Assembly (NCBI GenBank): GCA_017607445.1
Contig: JAEVHH010000002.1
Span: 4,517,501 to 4,581,500, forward strand
Length of the DNA: 64,000 nucleotides
Direction of reading: 5' to 3'
Source: Histoplasma ohiense
Taxonomy: Eukaryota; Ascomycota; Eurotiomycetes; Onygenales; Ajellomycetaceae
In this document: piece by piece, positions 12,013 through 23,478 of the stretch
How the letters are laid out: the number at the start of each line of letters is the position of its first letter
Position numbering within the stretch: the stretch's first letter is position 1
The notes under the pieces: generated by a model
The model's database searches: none
Told to the model about the DNA's origin: nothing
What the model saw: only the letters and a program-made list of their open reading frames with translations
Made by a program: the position numbers and the translations under genes

Positions 12013-13007
12013 TTTCTCTGTTCTTGTCTATCCACAGACAACACAGTGTTCACATATATGAGGGGTTTACTCAGAATAATCACATTCAGACATTGGTTTA
12101 CAAAGTGCTCTGACTTGTCACAGTGTATGCAGACTTCTCTGACAATTCAGTCAGCAGTGTTCTTCTCTGAAATGTTGAGAATCCTCAGACAGCTTGTGTT
12201 CATGTATGAAATTCAGTTCATTGATTCTGATTCAGAGACAGAGAATGCTGCAGAGCAGTTCAAGACATACACATTTGTTCAGTGAAATTCTCTACAATTT
12301 TGAAGCATGCAGAACTGAAACAGATCATTGTTCAACAGACAAAAATCAGCACAGAATTTACTGTATATTGAGAGCTTCAGACATTCTACACTTCAGTTAT
12401 ACAATTGAAAGTTCAAGTTCTTGAACAATATATTGATCTTAACAGCATCATTTCAGTCTTGCTCATCTGCTTCTAGAAGCTTGTAATCAAATTCAGAAAG
12501 ATAAGTTGTCAACACAACATTCATCTGACAAGTCTGATTTAGCCAGTCTAACATCTTGACTTGAAGCATAGAATCAAGAAAGAAAGAGTTGAGTTGTCAG
12601 AAGACTAGCTCTGACATACACTGATGATTCTGACAATGACTCATTCAGAATTGAAATTTTGCTAATATATCATCATTCAATCTGCTATGAATATACCACA
12701 CTTGATTGAATAGTGAGTCTATTGCTTGTTCATCAATGTTCAATTTGATGTTCACTTTTGACTTCCACATGAGGTAGAGTGCTAGATCTCTCTCATATTT
12801 GTCAAGGATTGAGAGCTTCTCTCTTGAGAACTTTTCATGAGATGTGGGTGTAGAAGAAACAGTGAATACAGAAGTGCTCATCTCAGCAAATCATCATTGC
12901 AATTCAGTCATCTGTAGCACTTGCTGCTGAAGAATACTTTGTAGATCTAAGTTGTTGTCCACTGCATTCAGATGTGATGAGTGTTTGTAGAATTGCTTAT
13001 AGTTCAT
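11994..13007 (-). pseudogene. Decayed gag of copy B
   Basis: Gag frame from ATG 13007 (MNY...) to the conserved TAA at 11996-11994. The family start a few codons upstream has become ATA. The open piece 12881-12645 covers the central N-terminal part. TGA codons interrupt the rest. The zinc-knuckle region lies around 12080-12130. Confidence 0.75.
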
Positions 13008-13404
13008 TTCAATATCTAAGAATATGTAATAATAAAAAAGAGAAAAAGAAATACTTGTAGACACTCAGTTCTCTCACAGACACTATTCACAGTGTTGCAG
13101 TGCTAAGCTTTGTCAAGCTTCTTTGTGAACACTATTCACAGTGTTACAGTTTGGAGGCACTCAGGCCTTGTAGAACATGGTTGATTGTGTCTTGAATGCT
13201 TAGACACAACAGTCTATATAACTAACAATGAGGGCACTCAGGCCCATGAGAGATCTCTTGTAACAACTAGACACTCAGACCTGTAAACAACACACTCAGA
13301 TGTAAGAACTGGTAACAAGACACTCAGGTCTTAAACAACACACTCAGGTGTAAGAACTAATAACAAGACACTCAGACCTTAAACACAGAAGAATCAATTC
13401 ATAA
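13008..13404 (-). other. Leader of copy B, with one extra repeat unit
   Basis: Repeat-rich leader. Relative to copies F, I and J it carries an additional unit of about 49 bp (ACTCAGGTCTTAAACAACAC region, about 13320-13385). The self-primer binding site lies against the LTR at 13392-13404. Confidence 0.65.
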
Positions 13405-14003
13405 TGTAATGGATGTACTTCAATTAATGATTTGGTACTATTCTAATTACAGATTACAAATTGATTAAGAAAAGAAAGAGAAAAGAAATCAGAAGAAAAG
13501 ATCATACAAAGAGAGTTCTTATAGAGGGAATTTCAAGGTGGAAGAATATCAGAAGCCACTTCACAGTGAAGCACAGAGTGGAAGAATGTTAAGAGCTATA
13601 CAGAAGAATCATTAGAAACTATATGAGTGCAGAGTGTGGAGTGGAAGAATCATTGAGAGCTATGCAGAAGAATTGTTAGAAACTATATGAGTGTGAAGTG
13701 TGGGGTGAGAGAATCATTGAAGGCTATGCAGAAGAATCGTTAGAGACTACATGAGTGCAGAGTATGAGGTGGGAGAATCATTGAAGACTACACAGAAGAA
13801 TTGTTAAAGACTATATGAGTGTGGAACATGAAGTGAGAGAATGTTAGAAGCTACACAGAAGAATTGTTAGAGACTACATGAGCACAGAGCACAGAGTGGA
13901 AGAATGTCAAGGGTTATGCGAGGTCACAACAGCCAGGAACGAGCGAGTGCAGGAGGGGAGTTGATTGCGTAAGTTAATTATTAACAGATGCTAATCCGTC
14001 ACA
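13405..14003 (-). repeat. 5' LTR of copy B (599 bp)
   Basis: Same length as its partner. The outer 90 bp hold five CpG sites (GCGAGG, AACGAGCGAG, GCGTAA, TCCGTC), while the inner end, whose partner keeps five CpG, has none. Ends ...CCGTCACA at 14003. Confidence 0.93.
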
Positions 14004-14008
14004 CTGTG

Positions 14009-15577
14009 ATCATAAGAAGTTCTACACAATCAGATGAACTCTGTATACATGTCAATCAGTTCTGAGCTCAAGAACCCTCACTCAAAGAACAATGAAAGCT
14101 AGCAGCAGAAGCAGATGAATTCTGACAACAAGTCACTGAAGCTGTACAAAGCAGAGCATCTCAATTCTCTGCAGATGTATACTCAAGAACAGATATCTCA
14201 GCATGTTTGATTGATGATAACAACTGTTTACACTTTTGAGATAGATGATGAGTCTCTGATTCAGAATCTCTATGAACACAGATCATGCAAGAAATTCATG
14301 ACTCACTGATGACTGAGCATTCAGAATGCAAAATCATATACAATATTGTCATCTGAGAATTCTACTGATCAGATATATTGAAAGACATATATCAGTTTGT
14401 ACACAACTGTGATCACTGTGGCTCAGTGATGATATGATGTGAACACTGAAAAGAGATGCTGAAGCCTCTATCTATTCTCAACTGAATTTGATGTGATATA
14501 GCTATTGATTTTACAGTTTTCTTACTCAAAAGTGGAGGTTCTATAAACATTCTAGTCATTGTTGACTGACTCAGTAAGAATGTAATACTACAGCTCTGTG
14601 ACAAGATGAATGCTGAAGTAGTTACAGATGTTTTCATCAGAAGCTCATTCTATCATATACATGATCTGCCTTCATTCATTGTGTCAGATAAAAACAGTCA
14701 ATTTGTCAGTGCACTCTGAGCTCATATATGTCAATTATTAAGAATTGAACAAAAGTTATCAACAGTGTATCATTCAGAGACTGATGAAGCTACTGAGAAA
14801 ATGATATAAATGATAAAGAATATTCTTCATAAGTTCTGCAATTATATACAAGACAACTGAAGCAATCTGCTGTCATATGCTGAGATTGCAATTAACAGTT
14901 GAGATTCTGTTATAATAGATGTAAGCTCATTCTTTCTTCTATATGAATACAACTTAGAGGTTCTGAACTTCTCTGAGACTCTTCAAGAAATCACATACAT
15001 CTGCAGCCTCATACAGATGACAGAGAATATCATGAGTAAGCTGAAGAAAGTCTGTGAATGAGCAGAAGCTTCAATGATCAGTGCTCAGTAAAATTATAAG
15101 AATCAAGCAAACATCAGAAGAAGTTCTACAATCCAATATTATATAGAAGACAAAATCTGACTGAATCTCAAAAATATAAAAACAGATCATCTCTCATATA
15201 TGCTAGATTATCACCACATCAAATATACAGTGAAGAAAGTGCTAGACACACACAATTATCAATTTGACACTCTGTCTAGCATTCACAACATCTTTCATAC
15301 AAATCTGCTTCAATCCACAGCTGAGAATCCATTCCCCTCACAGAGAATCTTTGATTGACAGCCATCCATCATTGTAAAAGAAGACAATGAACTCAAGTGA
15401 GAAATTGAAGCAATTCTTGACAATAAAATCAATCACTGCTGCTGTGAATATCTTGTCAAATGAGTAGAATACAATCATCCAACCTGGGAATCTGTGTCTG
15501 TCTTGAAGGACACCACTGCCCTCAACATCTACAAGTCCTCACTCACTCTGGTAGAAGGGGATAATGTGATGGATTAG
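14009..15577 (+). pseudogene. Decayed pol of copy A, second part (integrase, chromodomain)
   Basis: Continues pol of copy A after copy B. The integrase zinc-binding region is about 14280-14430 with a C-x2-C pair, and the catalytic core about 14490-14850. A chromodomain at about 15390-15540 ends the protein; its aromatic positions follow the family pattern (W-E-I-E..., K-W-V-E-Y, T-W-E-S), although the first two Trp codons are TGA. The frame runs through the polypurine tract and stops at TAG (15575-15577), 13 bp inside the 3' LTR. A chromodomain is expected to direct integration to marked heterochromatin, which fits the nesting. Confidence 0.8.
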
Positions 15578-15909
15578 CATCTGTTAGTAATTAACTTATG
15601 CAATCAACTTCTCTTCTGCACCCACTCATTTCTGGCTGTTGTGATCTCACATAGCTCTCAATGATTCCCTCATCTCATGCTCCACACTTGTGTAGTTTCT
15701 AACAATTCTTTCATGTATCTCTTAATGTTCTTCCACTCCACACTTCACTGTGGAGTGGCTTCTGATATTCTTCCACTTCAAACTTTTCTCTATAAGAACC
15801 TTCTTTGTACAACCTTTTCTTCTGATTTCTTTTCTCTTTCTTTTCTTAATCAATTTGTAATCTGTAATTAGAATAGTATCAAATTGTTAATTGAAGTACG
15901 CCCGTTACA
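15565..15909 (+). repeat. 3' LTR of copy A (345 bp)
   Basis: TGTGATGGATTAGC...GTACGCCCGTTACA. Two CpG remain, both in the last 17 bp at the outer tip; the partner LTR lacks them at its inner end. Preceded by the purine tract GTAGAAGGGGATAA. Confidence 0.92.
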
Positions 15910-16434
15910 GTTAGCATCTGTTAGTAATTAATTTACACAATCAACTCCTTTTTTGCATCTGCTCATTTCTGATCATTGTGACTTCATATAATTCTTGATG
16001 TTCTTCTGCTCTGTGCTCTGCACTTATATAGTTTCTAATGATTCTTTTGTGTAGCTCTTAATGTTTTTTCACTCTGTGTTTTATGCTTATATAGTCTCTA
16101 ATGATTCTTCTGTATAGCTTCTAATGTTCTCTCACTCTGTGTTCTGCACTCATATAGTCTCTAACAATTCTTTCATATAGCTCTCAATGATTCCCTCACT
16201 TCATGCTTTGTACTTATATAGTTTCTAACAATTCTTATGTGTATCTCTTAATGTTCTTTCACTTCACATTTCACTGTGAAGTGGCTTCTGATATTCTTCT
16301 GTCTTGAACTTTCTTCTATAAGAATCCTCTTTGTATGATCTTTTCTTCTGATTTCTTTTCTTTTTCTTTCCTTAATCAATTTGTAATCTGTATTAGAATA
16401 GTGTTAGATTGTTAATCAAAGTATGTCTGTTACA
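15910..16434 (+). repeat. Remainder of the 5' LTR of copy C
   Basis: GTTAG at 15910-15914 is the second copy of the A target duplication; 15915-16434 completes the 533-bp LTR. Strongly AT-rich and CpG-free, with four U3 repeat units. Confidence 0.92.
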
Positions 16435-16818
16435 TTACAAATTGATTCTTCTGTGTTTAAGATCTGAGTGCCTCATTATTAGTTCTTACATCTGAGTGTG
16501 TTGTTTAAGGCTTGAGTGCCTTGTTACCAGTTCTTACATCTGAGTGTGTTGTTTACAGATCTGAGTGCCTAGTTGTTACAAGAGATTCCTCATAAGTCTG
16601 AGTGTCTCTATTATTAGTTATATAGACTGTTGTATCTAAGTGTCTGAGACACAATCAACTGTGTTCTACAAAGAGGCCTGAGTGTCTATGAACTGTAACA
16701 CTGTGAATAGTGTTCATGAAGAAGCTTGATAAGCTTAGCACTGCAACACTGCAAATAGTGTCTGTGAGAGGATCAAATGTCTACAAGTATCCCCTTTTCT
16801 TTTTATTATTATTACATG
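16435..16818 (+). other. Leader of copy C, with repeats and hairpins
   Basis: Starts TTACAAATTGATT, the self-primer binding site. It has eight or nine CTGAGTG-type motifs between 16460 and 16690, including one extra 49-bp unit as in copy B. Then come an ACACTGTGAATAGTGT hairpin and a decayed palindrome (16690-16760). Ends at ACATG, the gag start, where D inserted. Confidence 0.75.
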
Positions 16819-17081
16819 TGTAATGCACTCGTTTATTATTTCCTTATTATCTTCGCTTATTCTTACCTCTTTCCATTATACTCTCGCTACCACTATTTCT
16901 ATATGTATATATATATCAATGTATGTATTTCGCACATCTTCTTTCTCTTTCTTTTCTTTCTTAGCAATTAGCTACACTACATTACACTACTATACTATAC
17001 TTTACAATATATTACTATTATCTCCACTATACTATAAACTATCTTCTACTGTTACTCTTCACACTGTCACTACATCTCACA
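16819..17081 (+). repeat. 5' LTR of D (263 bp)
   Basis: TGTAATGCACTCG...CATCTCACA. TATA-rich stretch at about 16898-16918; a candidate transcription start and self-primer lies at 16963-16971 (AGCAATTAG). Four CpG remain in the outer 115 bp. The inner end reads CTCCACTATAC where the 3' LTR outer end keeps CTCCGCTACGC. Confidence 0.95.
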
Positions 17082-17085
17082 GTTT

Positions 17086-17094
17086 CTAATCACT
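17086..17094 (+). promoter_or_regulatory. Self-primer binding site of D
   Basis: CTAATCACT, four bases after the LTR. It is the exact complement of AGTGATTAG in the 3' LTR (31576-31584); the 5' LTR has AGCAATTAG, explained by CpG decay of AGCGATTAG. No TGG-type tRNA primer site is visible. This matches the Tf1/sushi mode, in which the RNA 5' end primes its own reverse transcription. Confidence 0.55.
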
Positions 17095-17191
17095 CAATCT
17101 TCAAGAGACAGTTCATTGAGTAATAGTCATAGCCTCTATTCACAGCATCTGCTGTACTCATACTACCACTGAATCTGAAGCAGCAAACATC

Positions 17192-18460
17192 ATGGAAGAA
17201 AATCATGAAATGTGCACTTCTGTCACTGAAAGTGCACAACAAGCATCATCTTTCTCTATGAAATTGAACTCTGAGTATAGTTCAGAAGAGGATATCTTCT
17301 CTGAAGATTTCAGTGCAATTGAGATCAAGAAAATAGCTGTGATCAGAAGAATCAAAAAATTACAGACTGAGAAAGAATTGTGAGAACTTCAACAGCAGTG
17401 TGACACTTTATTACAAAAATTGAATGAAACAATTCCAGCCATCTGAAATATACTAGAAGCACATCTGAACCACAGTAGAGATGCAACTAGCATGAATGGT
17501 AATCATAATAACATCATCAGTATTCTCAGATCATCAGAAGCCACACTACAAGTGCTCAACATCTTAGTAAAAAGCATCATAACTACTGTCAGTGAAAGAT
17601 GTAGTTGGGTACCACTTTGGCAATTAGAACTTCAAGATCTCAGCATAAGTGATCACCCTTCTCAAAGAGATGTGGAAAAGTTTCAAGATCAAAGCATGAA
17701 AGAATTTGAAAATTTTGTTACAGCTGCTATCACTTTCCATGTCAGTGATCTTGATTACTACAATGAACACAATCATCAAAAGATCATTGAAGCTGTTACT
17801 CATTTCAATGTCAAGATGCAACAATGTTGATATCAATATACACATGATATGCAGACTTTGCCACCATGGGAAGAATTTGTTAGTTGAATGCAATGTCAAG
17901 TCACTGATTCAGATAGAAGTTTCTGAGATGTCAATAGACAGTACTGAAAAACAGAGCAATAAGAAAATCAGACAGTTCAACAATTTGCTTCACATTTACA
18001 ATCAATTGAAGAGCATCTGCAGCATTCTTATAGCAAATATCATTGAAAATCACACCTCTATATGAAAGTTCTACCTTCCATTCACTGAGAATTCAACAAA
18101 TATGCAATCAAATTGGAAGAGTTAAGCTATGATGCCACTCTACATAAACTTGCAATGGCAGAATTGAATCTGTCAGAGAGATGAAAGAAGCTTAAAGAGA
18201 AGTCAAATTTCAAAAACCTCACTCAAAGCTTTAACAACAGAAATAATGCTGATAATAGATCACAAAACAAACACAGATGAAATGACACTACAAAGTCTGA
18301 TGACTTCATCTGATCAAAATATTGCTGTTATTGCAAGCAATCAGGACATACCATCGATTTGTGTTTCAAACAACTTAAAGACAAATCCAAAAACACCAAG
18401 TCTGACTCAAAACTCAATGCAAAAGACACAAAGAACTTGAAGAACTCAAAAAACACTTAA
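17192..18460 (+). pseudogene. gag of D, with CCHC zinc knuckle, several stops
   Basis: Start ATG at 17192 (MEENHEM...), stop TAA at 18458-18460. Open pieces are 17192-17383 and 17492-17830; in-frame TGA and TAA break the frame elsewhere and one region near 17830-18100 may be out of frame. The knuckle, CCYCKQSGHTIDLC, is complete at about 18325-18366 (CX2CX4HX4C), followed by a Lys/Ser/Asn-rich tail. Gag would assemble particles and bind RNA. The tail ends in the frameshift heptamer. Confidence 0.8.
18448..18454 (+). promoter_or_regulatory. -1 ribosomal frameshift site of D (A AAA AAC)
   Basis: In the gag frame the codons read TCA AAA AAC ACT TAA, so the heptamer A AAA AAC is correctly phased, with the stop one codon later. 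The -1 frame from here leads into the protease motif LALVDSE (about 18575) with only one TGA. Shifty heptamers of this type are well known in retroviruses and LTR elements; I have not evaluated a downstream structure. Confidence 0.65.
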
Positions 18461-18875
18461 GACACATCATTCAGCTCACAATGACAGTCATAAATGCAGA
18501 AAGTTGATGCAAAAACATTTTAAGCTTCACTGTCACAGTGGAACTCACTACATTTAAGAATCTGCAAAAAATGCTTGCACTAGTAGACTCTGAATCAGAA
18601 GTGAACTGTGTTGATGAATTTTGGACAAAGAATCACAATCTAGAAGCTGCTCACTGCAAAATCAAAATGATCAAGTCCATTGATGAATGCATAATGTGCT
18701 TCTTTGAAGAGTATAACATTGCAACTACTGTCACTGATCACAAGGGTAATGCACAGCAGATATCTCATTTCTTTTATACAATGAAGATGAAGAACTACAA
18801 TCTTGTATTAGAATTTCCTTGATTAAGACAAACAAATTCTCTTATAGATTGATCAGATGAACAATTCTTCTTTAG
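18455..18875 (+). pseudogene. pol of D, first part (protease)
   Basis: Protease in the -1 frame; open piece 18538-18822. The active site reads V-D-S-E, so the Gly of D-S-G has become Glu, consistent with GGA to GAA. It stops at the LINE-1 insertion; pol resumes at 26281. Confidence 0.75.
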
Positions 18876-19074
18876 TTTTTAATTGAATATTTGAAAGAAT
18901 CAAATGTTGCTACAAGAGTTTGAATGAATTGTCTGTTAAAAATATTGAGATCAGATTTTCAATTTGATTTATTTTGATTTTTCTTTTAGTCTTTCTTTTC
19001 ATCTTGCTTTGAAGTCTCTCTTAAGTTGTTTATGATCAGTTTTAATTTGTTTTGAAAAGTTTGGTTTGTTTTTT

Positions 19075-19089
19075 GTTGATGTTATAGTT
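19075..19089. repeat. Target-site duplication of LINE-2, left copy
   Basis: GTTGATGTTATAGTT, repeated at 25959-25973 on the other side of LINE-2. The last bases are ambiguous because the LINE tail is (TTA)n. Confidence 0.85.
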
Positions 19090-19117
19090 ATTATTATTAT
19101 TATTATTATTATTATTC
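19087..19117. repeat. (TTA)n tail of LINE-2
   Basis: About ten TTA units at the 3' end of the minus-strand LINE-2, the complement of the (AAT)n tails of LINE-1 and LINE-3. Confidence 0.9.
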
Positions 19118-19509
19118 TTCAATTATAGATGTATACAGTCAGTGACTATGACATCTACCTGAAATACTTCAGGATTTTTCAAATCAAGAATATTCTAATA
19201 TACAAAAACAATTTGACACATGCATTAACAGAATTCCAGCCCAGAATCAAACAACTATTCAAACTATTCAATCCAAAAATAAAATCAAAAGAATGTCAAT
19301 GGGTTAGCACAATTCAACTTCAAAACAAAGGAAATAAATATTATAAAAGACAGCAGCTATTAAAAATCAACAGAAAAGAAAAAACATTTGCAATGACTAT
19401 TATCAACAAATAATGAAGCAAACTGCTTGAAACAAATGAAAATTAACAATAAACAAAGTTAAAGAAAAGATCAAAATAAAATAAACAAAAACAACTGATC
19501 TAAATATCA
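19118..19509 (-). other. 3' UTR of LINE-2
   Basis: Shared with LINE-1 and LINE-3. It ends with an 11-bp dyad AGTCAGTGACT beside the microsatellite tail, conserved in all three copies and a candidate recognition hairpin for the element's own reverse transcriptase. A conserved open frame runs antisense to the LINE here (see rejected items). Confidence 0.75.
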
Positions 19510-22500
19510 TCAAGTGACACTATTCAAACAAGCTCTTGTAGCAACATTTGACTCATTTAAATATTCAATTAAGAACATATTTCCAGCTTTTGTATTGAAT
19601 AACAAACTCAAATTTAACTGATTCAGTTGATACTTCTCTCTCAGTCTCAATCTTAGTTCTGAATACTTTGTACAAAGTAACAGAAGATGCTCTGGATTTT
19701 CATATAACTGACAATCTGAACATAGATCATTTAAATCATCTTTAAACTTTGCTAAATATGATTTGAAATGTCCATGTCCAAGCTTTAGCTGCATTATTGT
19801 AGCAAAAAGTTTCTTCTTACACTTTATTGAGCAAGTCTTCCACTTTGGCTTAGTTTCAAATCTGGAATAATGCACACTTTTTCTTTGCATGAACCAGACA
19901 TCTTGCCACTTTTGTAAACATAATTCTCTTATTCTTCTTTTAATAAAAGACCATGTTACAATTCTTTGACAGCAGACTTCTAACTCAGTGGCTCTTTTTG
20001 CAGCTTTATCAGCCATTTCATTGCCATATATACCCATGTGAGCAGGCACCCAGTGAAGATGAATAGAACAATTGAGTGAGATTTTTCTTTGGATATTTTG
20101 AAGACTTTTCAAAATCAGCTCTAGCATTGACTGTCCACTGCTGATTTTATTACTTTGAAGTCTTTTAAGCCCTGCTTGACTATCAGAGAATATCCAAATA
20201 TGCTCAAATCTTTTCCATTGTTCAATCTTCATTTCAATCAATTTGAAAGCTCTTGAAATTGCAAATAATTCAGCATTAAAAACTTCTGACTCTTTTCCAA
20301 TTTGCCAAGAATCAAGAATATAGTTTTTATCATTTTCTGAATATGCTATTCCAGCTCCAAGATTGCCTGTTTTCTCACATTTTGAGCCATCAGTGTATAT
20401 AAGAATTGCTTTATTTTTCACTTGTTTCAAAAGCTTTAAATGTTCTTGAGTCTGATCTTCTTTTGAAAGTTGACTAATGTTTAAATCAACAAGATTATCA
20501 AGACTTTTCTTCCAAGGAGAGAGATTTTCAATAGCTACTCTCTCTACATTTAAACTAGAGAAACAGTTCTTAATCATTGAGCAAATTCTAAATAACTGAG
20601 ATGGTATCCTTCTTCTTTGTAAAGAACTTGAATTTTCAGATAAATCAGTCTCATTCCAATCAAGATAAAGTTCCCACTCCAATTCTAATCCATTTGACTC
20701 ATTTGGAAAAGAACTTGAAACTCTCTTTCTAATGGAATGATGTGAATATAGCTTCATAATTCTGAGAGCATAATTCATACAGATTTTATCAAATCTCACT
20801 TGTGGTGGAGAAATAGAGGCTTCAATTTCCATAGCTTTAATTGGAGTAGTTTTGAATACTCCTAGAATCTTTCTTAAAGCTGAGTTTTGAAGTTTTTGAA
20901 ACCTTTCTATAAAGTGTTTTTGACCTCTCCACCACACCTGAACTGCATAATCTGAAACAGAGGTCACACAGGCAATATATAATTGTCTCATTGCTTGAAA
21001 TGTCAGACCTCTTTCAGTATTTGAAAGTCTCAATATACTGTTTAAAATTCTTTCAGCATTTGCAGTTTTTATTTGCACATGAGATTTAAAATTCAATTGA
21101 GAATCTAACCAGACACCAAGCCATCTAACTGAGTTTTTTAGGTTTAACTGAATGACTTAAAAGCTTAACTTCAGTATCTTTTTCTCTGAAATTTGGATAA
21201 AAATGAATTAATTCAGTTTTGTCCATATCAAAAACAATGTTTTTTGATTTTGCTTTTTCAATCATTTCAGTTGCTGCTTGCTCAATCAAATTGCAGTTAT
21301 TCACAATTGATTCTGAGCTTACAACTAGGCCTAAATCATCCACATAGCTTGGAGTTCTCACCATAATTGCCATTTGTCTATCAATAAATAGAAACTTGAT
21401 AAATATAGCAAACAAAATGGGTGAGACTGGGGAACCCCTGAGGAACTCCTATCTCAATATCTGTTATATCTTGTCTCATTCCATCAAAAAGCAACTGAAT
21501 AGTTCTTTTTGACATGAAACAGATAACCCATTTAATGAGAGACTTTGGCATTCTCAGTTCTATCAAAGTATTGATCATTTGAGAAAGTGAAACACAATCA
21601 AATGCACCTTTTATATCAATAAACATTGCAGTTGTAACCATTTTTTCATTCTTTGCAAGTTGAATATCATGAACTACAGAGAGAACTGCATCAATTGCTG
21701 AGTTTTGCTTTCTACTTCCCATCTGATCATCATATAATAGATCAGTAGTAGCAGATAGAAAAGACAATCTAGTTGCAATTATCTTTTCCAGAATTTTTCC
21801 CAGGCAATTCAGCAGAGATATCACTCTATAAGATTTAGGAATAGTTGGTTTTCTATTGGGTTTTGAAAGAATAACTCCAACAGCATGCCTCCAGCACTTA
21901 GGATGATACCCATATTTCAAAAGATTTGAGAACAATTCAAAGAGCTCATCTTTTAGTACTGAATAAAGCTCTTGAATTATTAAATGATTTATAGTATCAG
22001 CTCCTGCTGCTGTGACCTTTGAAGATGAAAAAATAGCTGTCTTTAATTCATCTTCAGTTAAGTCAGGCCATTCCCATTTCTTATCATGTTCATATTCATT
22101 ATCTTCTTGCAAAGAACAAATCTCAGTTGAATTATTTGATGATGGAAATAATATTCTCATAAAAGCTTGACATTTATCTTCAAATGAGCTAGCTATAATT
22201 TCCTCATTCTGGAAATTATAAGTTAATGTTGGTAGCTTAGACATTGTTTTTGACTTAGTATATCTAAAAGCTTTGAAGATCTCTTTCCCCTGAGCATTTT
22301 CTAGAAAGTTATTCCAACAATCAGTCTTTGCCTTTTTAATTGTTGAGAAATAATCATTTCTAATATTCTTTAAATACTCAAATGAAACAAGATCTTCTTT
22401 TCCAATCTTTTTTAACTCTAGCTAAATGTCTTCTTTTATTTGAAATCTCATCATTCCACCAAGGCTTAGAGAATTCAGAGACTCTTTTCAATGGAATATA

Positions 22501-23451
22501 TTTCTTTATACTTGAAAGAATAATCTCAGTGATTAAATTTGCTCTGTCTTCAAGCATTTTATCTGTAAGATTTGTATCTGATTTCCAATAAAGAGTTTCT
22601 CTATTCTCTAATTTCAACTTTTCAATCATTCTTTTCACTTCTGTCCACTGAGCTTTTTCAAAGTTGTATTGATTTGAATATAATGGGTTTTGAACTGTTT
22701 GATTACTATCCAATTCCATATCAACTTGAATTATCTCATGTCCAGTGGCAGCACCATTTGTTTCATTTGAGTCAACATACCAATTAAAATGTTTATTCTC
22801 ATATAGATTCTTAGAGAAAAAACATAGATCAATAATTGACTTCTGTCTCAAACCTGGCTTGTGAAAAGTGGGAATATCTTGCTCATTTATCAACTCTAGT
22901 TTGTTTAAAAGTGCCCATTCAACTAGGTTTTCAGCTCTAATTGATTGAGTTCTTTCTGAATTCCACCAAGAGTGATGAGCATTGAAATCCCCCATGATTA
23001 TTGAGTTTTTTTCTGGTTTCAACTGCATTAAACATCTATCAAATGTCCAAGTTCTATTGTTTTCTCTCAGTGATCTTTCATTGTAGATATTGATTAATTG
23101 AATATTTTCAAACTGTTTTTTCATATCCACAATGTCACCAACAAGAATATCAGAGTCAGATATCAAATCATATCTCAGATTGAACTGAAATCTTGAATTC
23201 TTTCTAGCATAAATTGCCACTCTAACTCTAATATCTGTTTTCTCTGGTAAAAAACAATAGTATGCTGGATGAGATACACCATACTCTTGATCAGCATCAA
23301 GTCTGGGTTCTTGAACAAGAATGAAGTCTGCCTTTTGCTCATAGCCAATTTGTAAACAGGAATAAAGACATGGATTTGTTCTGTCCACATTATTTTGAAT
23401 AAATTTGATTTTTGTAGAGCTTTTAACATTTTTTTGTTGTTTTTCTGACAT
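19510..23451 (-). pseudogene. LINE-2 ORF2: endonuclease, reverse transcriptase, RNase H (frameshifted)
   Basis: About 1,310 codons from ATG 23451 to TGA 19510, in four open pieces: 23451-22378, 22244-21381, 21415-21125 and 21096-19510. The apurinic-type endonuclease keeps its landmarks: QNNVDR and VQEPR near the start, GDFNAHHSWW about 160 residues in, then IIDLCFF and GHE. RT has the GVPQG turn (about 21430) and YVDD (about 21340). RNase H keeps TDGSK, NAELFAI, FSDSQ and HWVPAHMG...NEMAD. The C-terminus has CSDCQLYENPEHLLLLC, the LINE zinc finger. Breaks are single-base indels near 22395, 21430 (a G run) and 21135 (an A run). No nonsense codon was seen. Either recently dead or intact with assembly errors. 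Confidence 0.92.
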
Positions 23452-23478
23452 TACACAAATATTAAGAAGTGTTTCTCT

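Larger units (their letters stand above)
7776..14003 (-). mobile_element. Gypsy-1 copy B, inside pol of copy A
   Basis: 6,228-bp chromovirus on the minus strand with 599-bp LTRs and 5-bp target duplications CTGTG at 7771-7775 and 14004-14008. Removing it restores the sequence of copy A to match copies C and F across the junction. It has five U3 repeat units, the most in the window. The internal 5 kb is essentially free of CpG. CpG survives at the two outer LTR tips. Confidence 0.95.
3979..15909 (+). mobile_element. Gypsy-1 copy A (short-LTR variant), holds copy B
   Basis: Chromovirus flanked by GTTAG duplications (3974-3978, 15910-15914), inserted 13 bp inside the 5' LTR of copy C. After removal of copy B it is about 5,698 bp. 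It differs from the other copies in its LTRs, 345 bp at both ends, because only one 64-bp U3 repeat is present. Order is LTR, leader, gag, pol (interrupted at 7775 by B), chromodomain, polypurine tract, LTR. Frames are broken mostly by TGA. Confidence 0.93.

Noticed and set aside
16435..16818. CRISPR-like array in the Gypsy-1 leader (regularly spaced CTGAGTG motifs)
   Set aside because: Short degenerate motif, uneven spacing, eukaryotic retrotransposon leader; no array or cas genes.
19129..19413. Conserved small protein (MYTVSDYDIYLK...) at 19129+, 26237- and 43461-
   Set aside because: It is antisense to the LINE 3' UTR in all three copies. Comparing the first 48 codons, differences fall on first and second positions as often as third, so conservation is at DNA/RNA level.
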